NCBI RefSeq assembly: GCF_000426585.1
Contig: NZ_AUFQ01000008.1
Coordinates: 62,001-126,000, forward strand
Source: Segatella baroniae DSM 16972 = JCM 13447
Lineage (GTDB): Bacteria; Bacteroidota; Bacteroidia; Bacteroidales; Bacteroidaceae
Reading direction: 5' to 3'
DNA length: 64,000 nucleotides
Below the pieces are notes generated by a model. The model searched no databases and was not told where the DNA came from. It saw only the letters and a list, made by a program, of their open reading frames with translations. The translations under genes were made by a program, and so were the position numbers. Shown piece by piece: positions 62,550 to 64,000 of this stretch; the first letter of the stretch is position 1; the number at the start of each line of letters is the position of its first letter.

Positions 62550-63484
62550 AAGTTCCATTCGTACCAATCCCAGCATAAACCACGTGCGCCGTAGCCTTCT
62601 TTCTGGAAGATGAGCTTCTCGTTCAAGTACAATCCCCGGTTCTCCGTGGAGCGACCGAAGTCGAAATAGCGGCATTCGGCAAGTTGCTCGGGGATGATTT
62701 GACTGTATATTTTGTCGATGGCACCCCATTGTTTGCCCTTTTCGTTGGCCGAACTGTACTGCGCGTGTGCCACCTGCGGTGTGAGATAGAGCACCACGCC
62801 GCCCAGCAATTTGTCGTCGGCCGTGGCCGTATAGAGTTTGATATGGTCGGGGAATCGGCTGTGGAGCAGGTTGATTTCGGCCAAATCATGCACCGGCAGC
62901 ACGCCATACTTGCCGCGGAGATTCTCCGTCAGAATGTCCCAAAAGCCCGCGAAGTCGTTCGTTTGCCGCACGACAACGCCCTGTTCATCGGCCCGACCGA
63001 CCGCTCTGCGGCGTATGCGCTGCCACCGCTGTTCACTTCCATGGGTGATGACCGAGCCGAAGTCGCGGGCGGCGAGGCGTGCCCGACAGGTTCTGAAGAT
63101 GGCATAGAGGTCTTCTTCGGCCGCCATTCGGTGATAAATCCAGGGTATGCACTTGTAGACCACCTTCTCAAAACCTTGCGCCCGCAGCCAGGCGTTCAGT
63201 TCTTCAAAGAGCCTGACGGTGTTGGCGGCCGTGGCCTGGGCGTCCATGACGAGTCCGCCGTAGGTCAATCCCGCGTGTGACAGCAAGGTGTTGCCTTCCC
63301 GATTGGCGGGCAGGAGCGCGCAAGGGCGGCCCTTGAGGTAGAAGAGAAGAGAGAAGTCGGCGAACCGCTGTCGGTGGTATTCCATGTAGTTGCGGTCGAA
63401 GAGGAACGTACCGTTCTTCGACCGGGCCACGAAAAGGTTCCAGTCGTCCCGCAACTCGGCTGTATATTTCCTTATTTCGAACAT
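62546..63484 (-). CDS. GNAT/FemAB-like acyltransferase domain protein
   Basis: The 312-residue protein resembles FemAB-like acyltransferases with tandem GNAT-type folds. It has EIRKYTAELRDDWNLFVARS and GTFLFDRNYMEYHRQRFADF at the N-terminus. VVLYLTPQVAHAQYSSANEK and YFDFGRSTENRGLYLNEKLI occur in the second half, where the acyl donor should bind. Its position between an FdtA-like isomerase and a DegT aminotransferase suggests it acylates the amino sugar, taking the place that FdtC has in known pathways. That is inference. It overlaps the FdtA-like gene by 13 nt and the DegT gene by 4 nt. Confidence 0.75.
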   Translation of the reverse strand: MFEIRKYTAELRDDWNLFVARSKNGTFLFDRNYMEYHRQRFADFSLLFYLKGRPCALLPANREGNTLLSHAGLTYGGLVMDAQATAANTVRLFEELNAWLRAQGFEKVVYKCIPWIYHRMAAEEDLYAIFRTCRARLAARDFGSVITHGSEQRWQRIRRRAVGRADEQGVVVRQTNDFAGFWDILTENLRGKYGVLPVHDLAEINLLHSRFPDHIKLYTATADDKLLGGVVLYLTPQVAHAQYSSANEKGKQWGAIDKIYSQIIPEQLAECRYFDFGRSTENRGLYLNEKLIFQKEGYGARGLCWDWYEWNL

Positions 63485-63885
63485 TTCAGGTAAGTCAGAA
63501 ACGCTTCATAATCCCGTATGTAGTCTTCCTCCTCAAACTCGTCGGAGGCCAGCGACAGGCAGACGGCGCCGCTGGAGAAGTCTTCCAACGTGCGCCATAT
63601 CCCTGTGTTGATGAGCAATGCCTGGTAGGGATGGTTCATGTGGTAGGTCCGACGCTCCTTGCCGTTGTCCAGAACGACGTCGAAGCTGCCGCTCACGGCT
63701 ATCACCACCGAGCGGCAATGCCTGTGGGCGTGACCTCCTCGGCTCTCTCCCGCAGGTACGTCGTAGGTCCAATACACTCTCTTGATTTCAAAAGGAATGT
63801 GTCGCAGCTGCTCCGCCACCGTCAGATTGCCCCGCGGGTCGGTGATCCGGGGCAACGTGATGATTTCTCCCAATGGGCTTGTCAT
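63472..63885 (-). CDS. fdtA: FdtA/WxcM-type dTDP-4-keto-6-deoxyhexose 3,4-ketoisomerase
   Basis: A small cupin of 137 residues that would move the keto group of dTDP-4-keto-6-deoxyglucose from C4 to C3. It starts with LPRITDPRGNLTVAEQLRHI and has PFEIKRVYWTYDVPAGESRG, then GHAHRHCRSVVIAVSGSFDV. The HAHR and two further histidines are the family's active-site region. NHPYQALLINTGIWRTLEDF and SSGAVCLSLASDEFEEEDYI complete the match. The gene overlaps the acyltransferase gene by 13 nt, so the three are translated together. Confidence 0.88.
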   Translation of the reverse strand: MTSPLGEIITLPRITDPRGNLTVAEQLRHIPFEIKRVYWTYDVPAGESRGGHAHRHCRSVVIAVSGSFDVVLDNGKERRTYHMNHPYQALLINTGIWRTLEDFSSGAVCLSLASDEFEEEDYIRDYEAFLTYLKCSK

Positions 63886-63906
63886 GAGTTGAAAATGCGA
63901 TTTTGA

Positions 63907-64000
63907 TTAATCGGGAATGATGGTTTCGGCCACGCGCTTGGCTTTGTCGCGCAGCAGGTCGATGTCGTCGCCCACCTCGCCGTAGCACAACACCACGCCC
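63907..64000 (-). CDS. C-terminal end of an unidentified gene (runs off the right edge)
   Basis: The leftward frame ends GVVLCYGEVGDDIDLLRDKA followed by KRVAETIIPD and a TAA. Only 30 full codons are visible. It is in the same direction as the FdtA-like gene and ends 21 nt before it, so it is probably in the same operon. I cannot assign a family from this tail. Confidence 0.6.
   Translation of the reverse strand, partial: GVVLCYGEVGDDIDLLRDKAKRVAETIIPD

Noticed and set aside
61452..62729. Extended N-terminus of the DegT aminotransferase
   Set aside because: The extra 60 codons lie inside the GNAT gene; the ATG at 62549 overlaps that gene's stop in the usual ATGA manner and matches the family start.

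Overview
The window looks like chromosomal DNA of a host-associated Bacteroidales bacterium, most likely Prevotella or a close relative. The basis is family-level: a SprA/Sov type IX secretion translocon, a SusC/SusD pair with its own ECF sigma factor and FecR, Bacteroidetes-type promoters (TTTG about 19-20 nt before TAnnTTTG), a DUF4492-cydA-cydB operon, meso-diaminopimelate dehydrogenase, and a tmRNA with the tag GENNYALAA. Species cannot be fixed from the sequence alone. Most genes are moderately GC-rich. The two AAA ATPase genes, parts of the polysaccharide locus, the peroxiredoxin region and the Sus locus are visibly AT-richer.

Layout. 0-2 kb: start of nadB (leftward), a PH-like membrane protein and a PBP4-type D,D-peptidase. 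2.2-10.3 kb: sprA and ruvA (leftward). 10.5-11.9 kb: an AT-rich DUF4143 AAA ATPase and a short gene fragment. 12-14.1 kb: ddh and a WecA/MraY-like transferase. 14.3-30.6 kb: a large exopolysaccharide region. Rightward it holds a secreted beta-propeller, a small outer-membrane protein, Wzi, a lipoprotein and a GT2 transferase. Leftward, in order of transcription, it holds an initiating sugar phosphotransferase, Wza, an intruding AAA ATPase, Wzz, Wzx, Wzy, a GT4, a polysaccharide deacetylase and another GT4. 30.9-32.4 kb: hsp20 and about 1 kb of non-coding repeats that includes a 480-nt inverted-repeat element. 32.4-36 kb: cytochrome bd operon plus a cyclophilin. 36.2-42.2 kb: a coiled-coil membrane protein and a TolC/HlyD/two-permease efflux operon. 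42.3-45.3 kb: an M6 metalloprotease with a probable type IX sorting tail, a decayed oxyR and a 1-Cys peroxiredoxin. 45.6-52.4 kb: mrp, trmB, ilvE, xseB, xseA, a subtilisin-like protease and a DUF6169 gene with a small upstream partner. 52.8-53.2 kb: ssrA (tmRNA). 53.4-61.3 kb: TlpA-like/SusD/SusC/FecR/ECF sigma locus. 61.5-64 kb: a nucleotide-sugar module (FdtA-like isomerase, GNAT-fold protein, DegT aminotransferase) and the end of an unidentified gene.

How they fit together. The sugar phosphotransferase should start a lipid-linked repeat unit, the GTs extend it, Wzx flips it, Wzy polymerises it under Wzz control, Wza exports it and Wzi helps retain it at the surface; the deacetylase may trim it. 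The 61-64 kb genes could supply an amino-sugar. SprA would export proteins with C-terminal sorting domains, and the M6 protease here is a candidate cargo.

No single gene set stands out as a complete new system. The least explained parts are non-coding: the 480-nt inverted-repeat element, a palindrome-rich motif recurring near 2, 31.5, 32.1 and 52.6 kb, tandem operator-like palindromes before an ATPase inserted in the polysaccharide operon, and a 12-bp inverted repeat upstream of hsp20.
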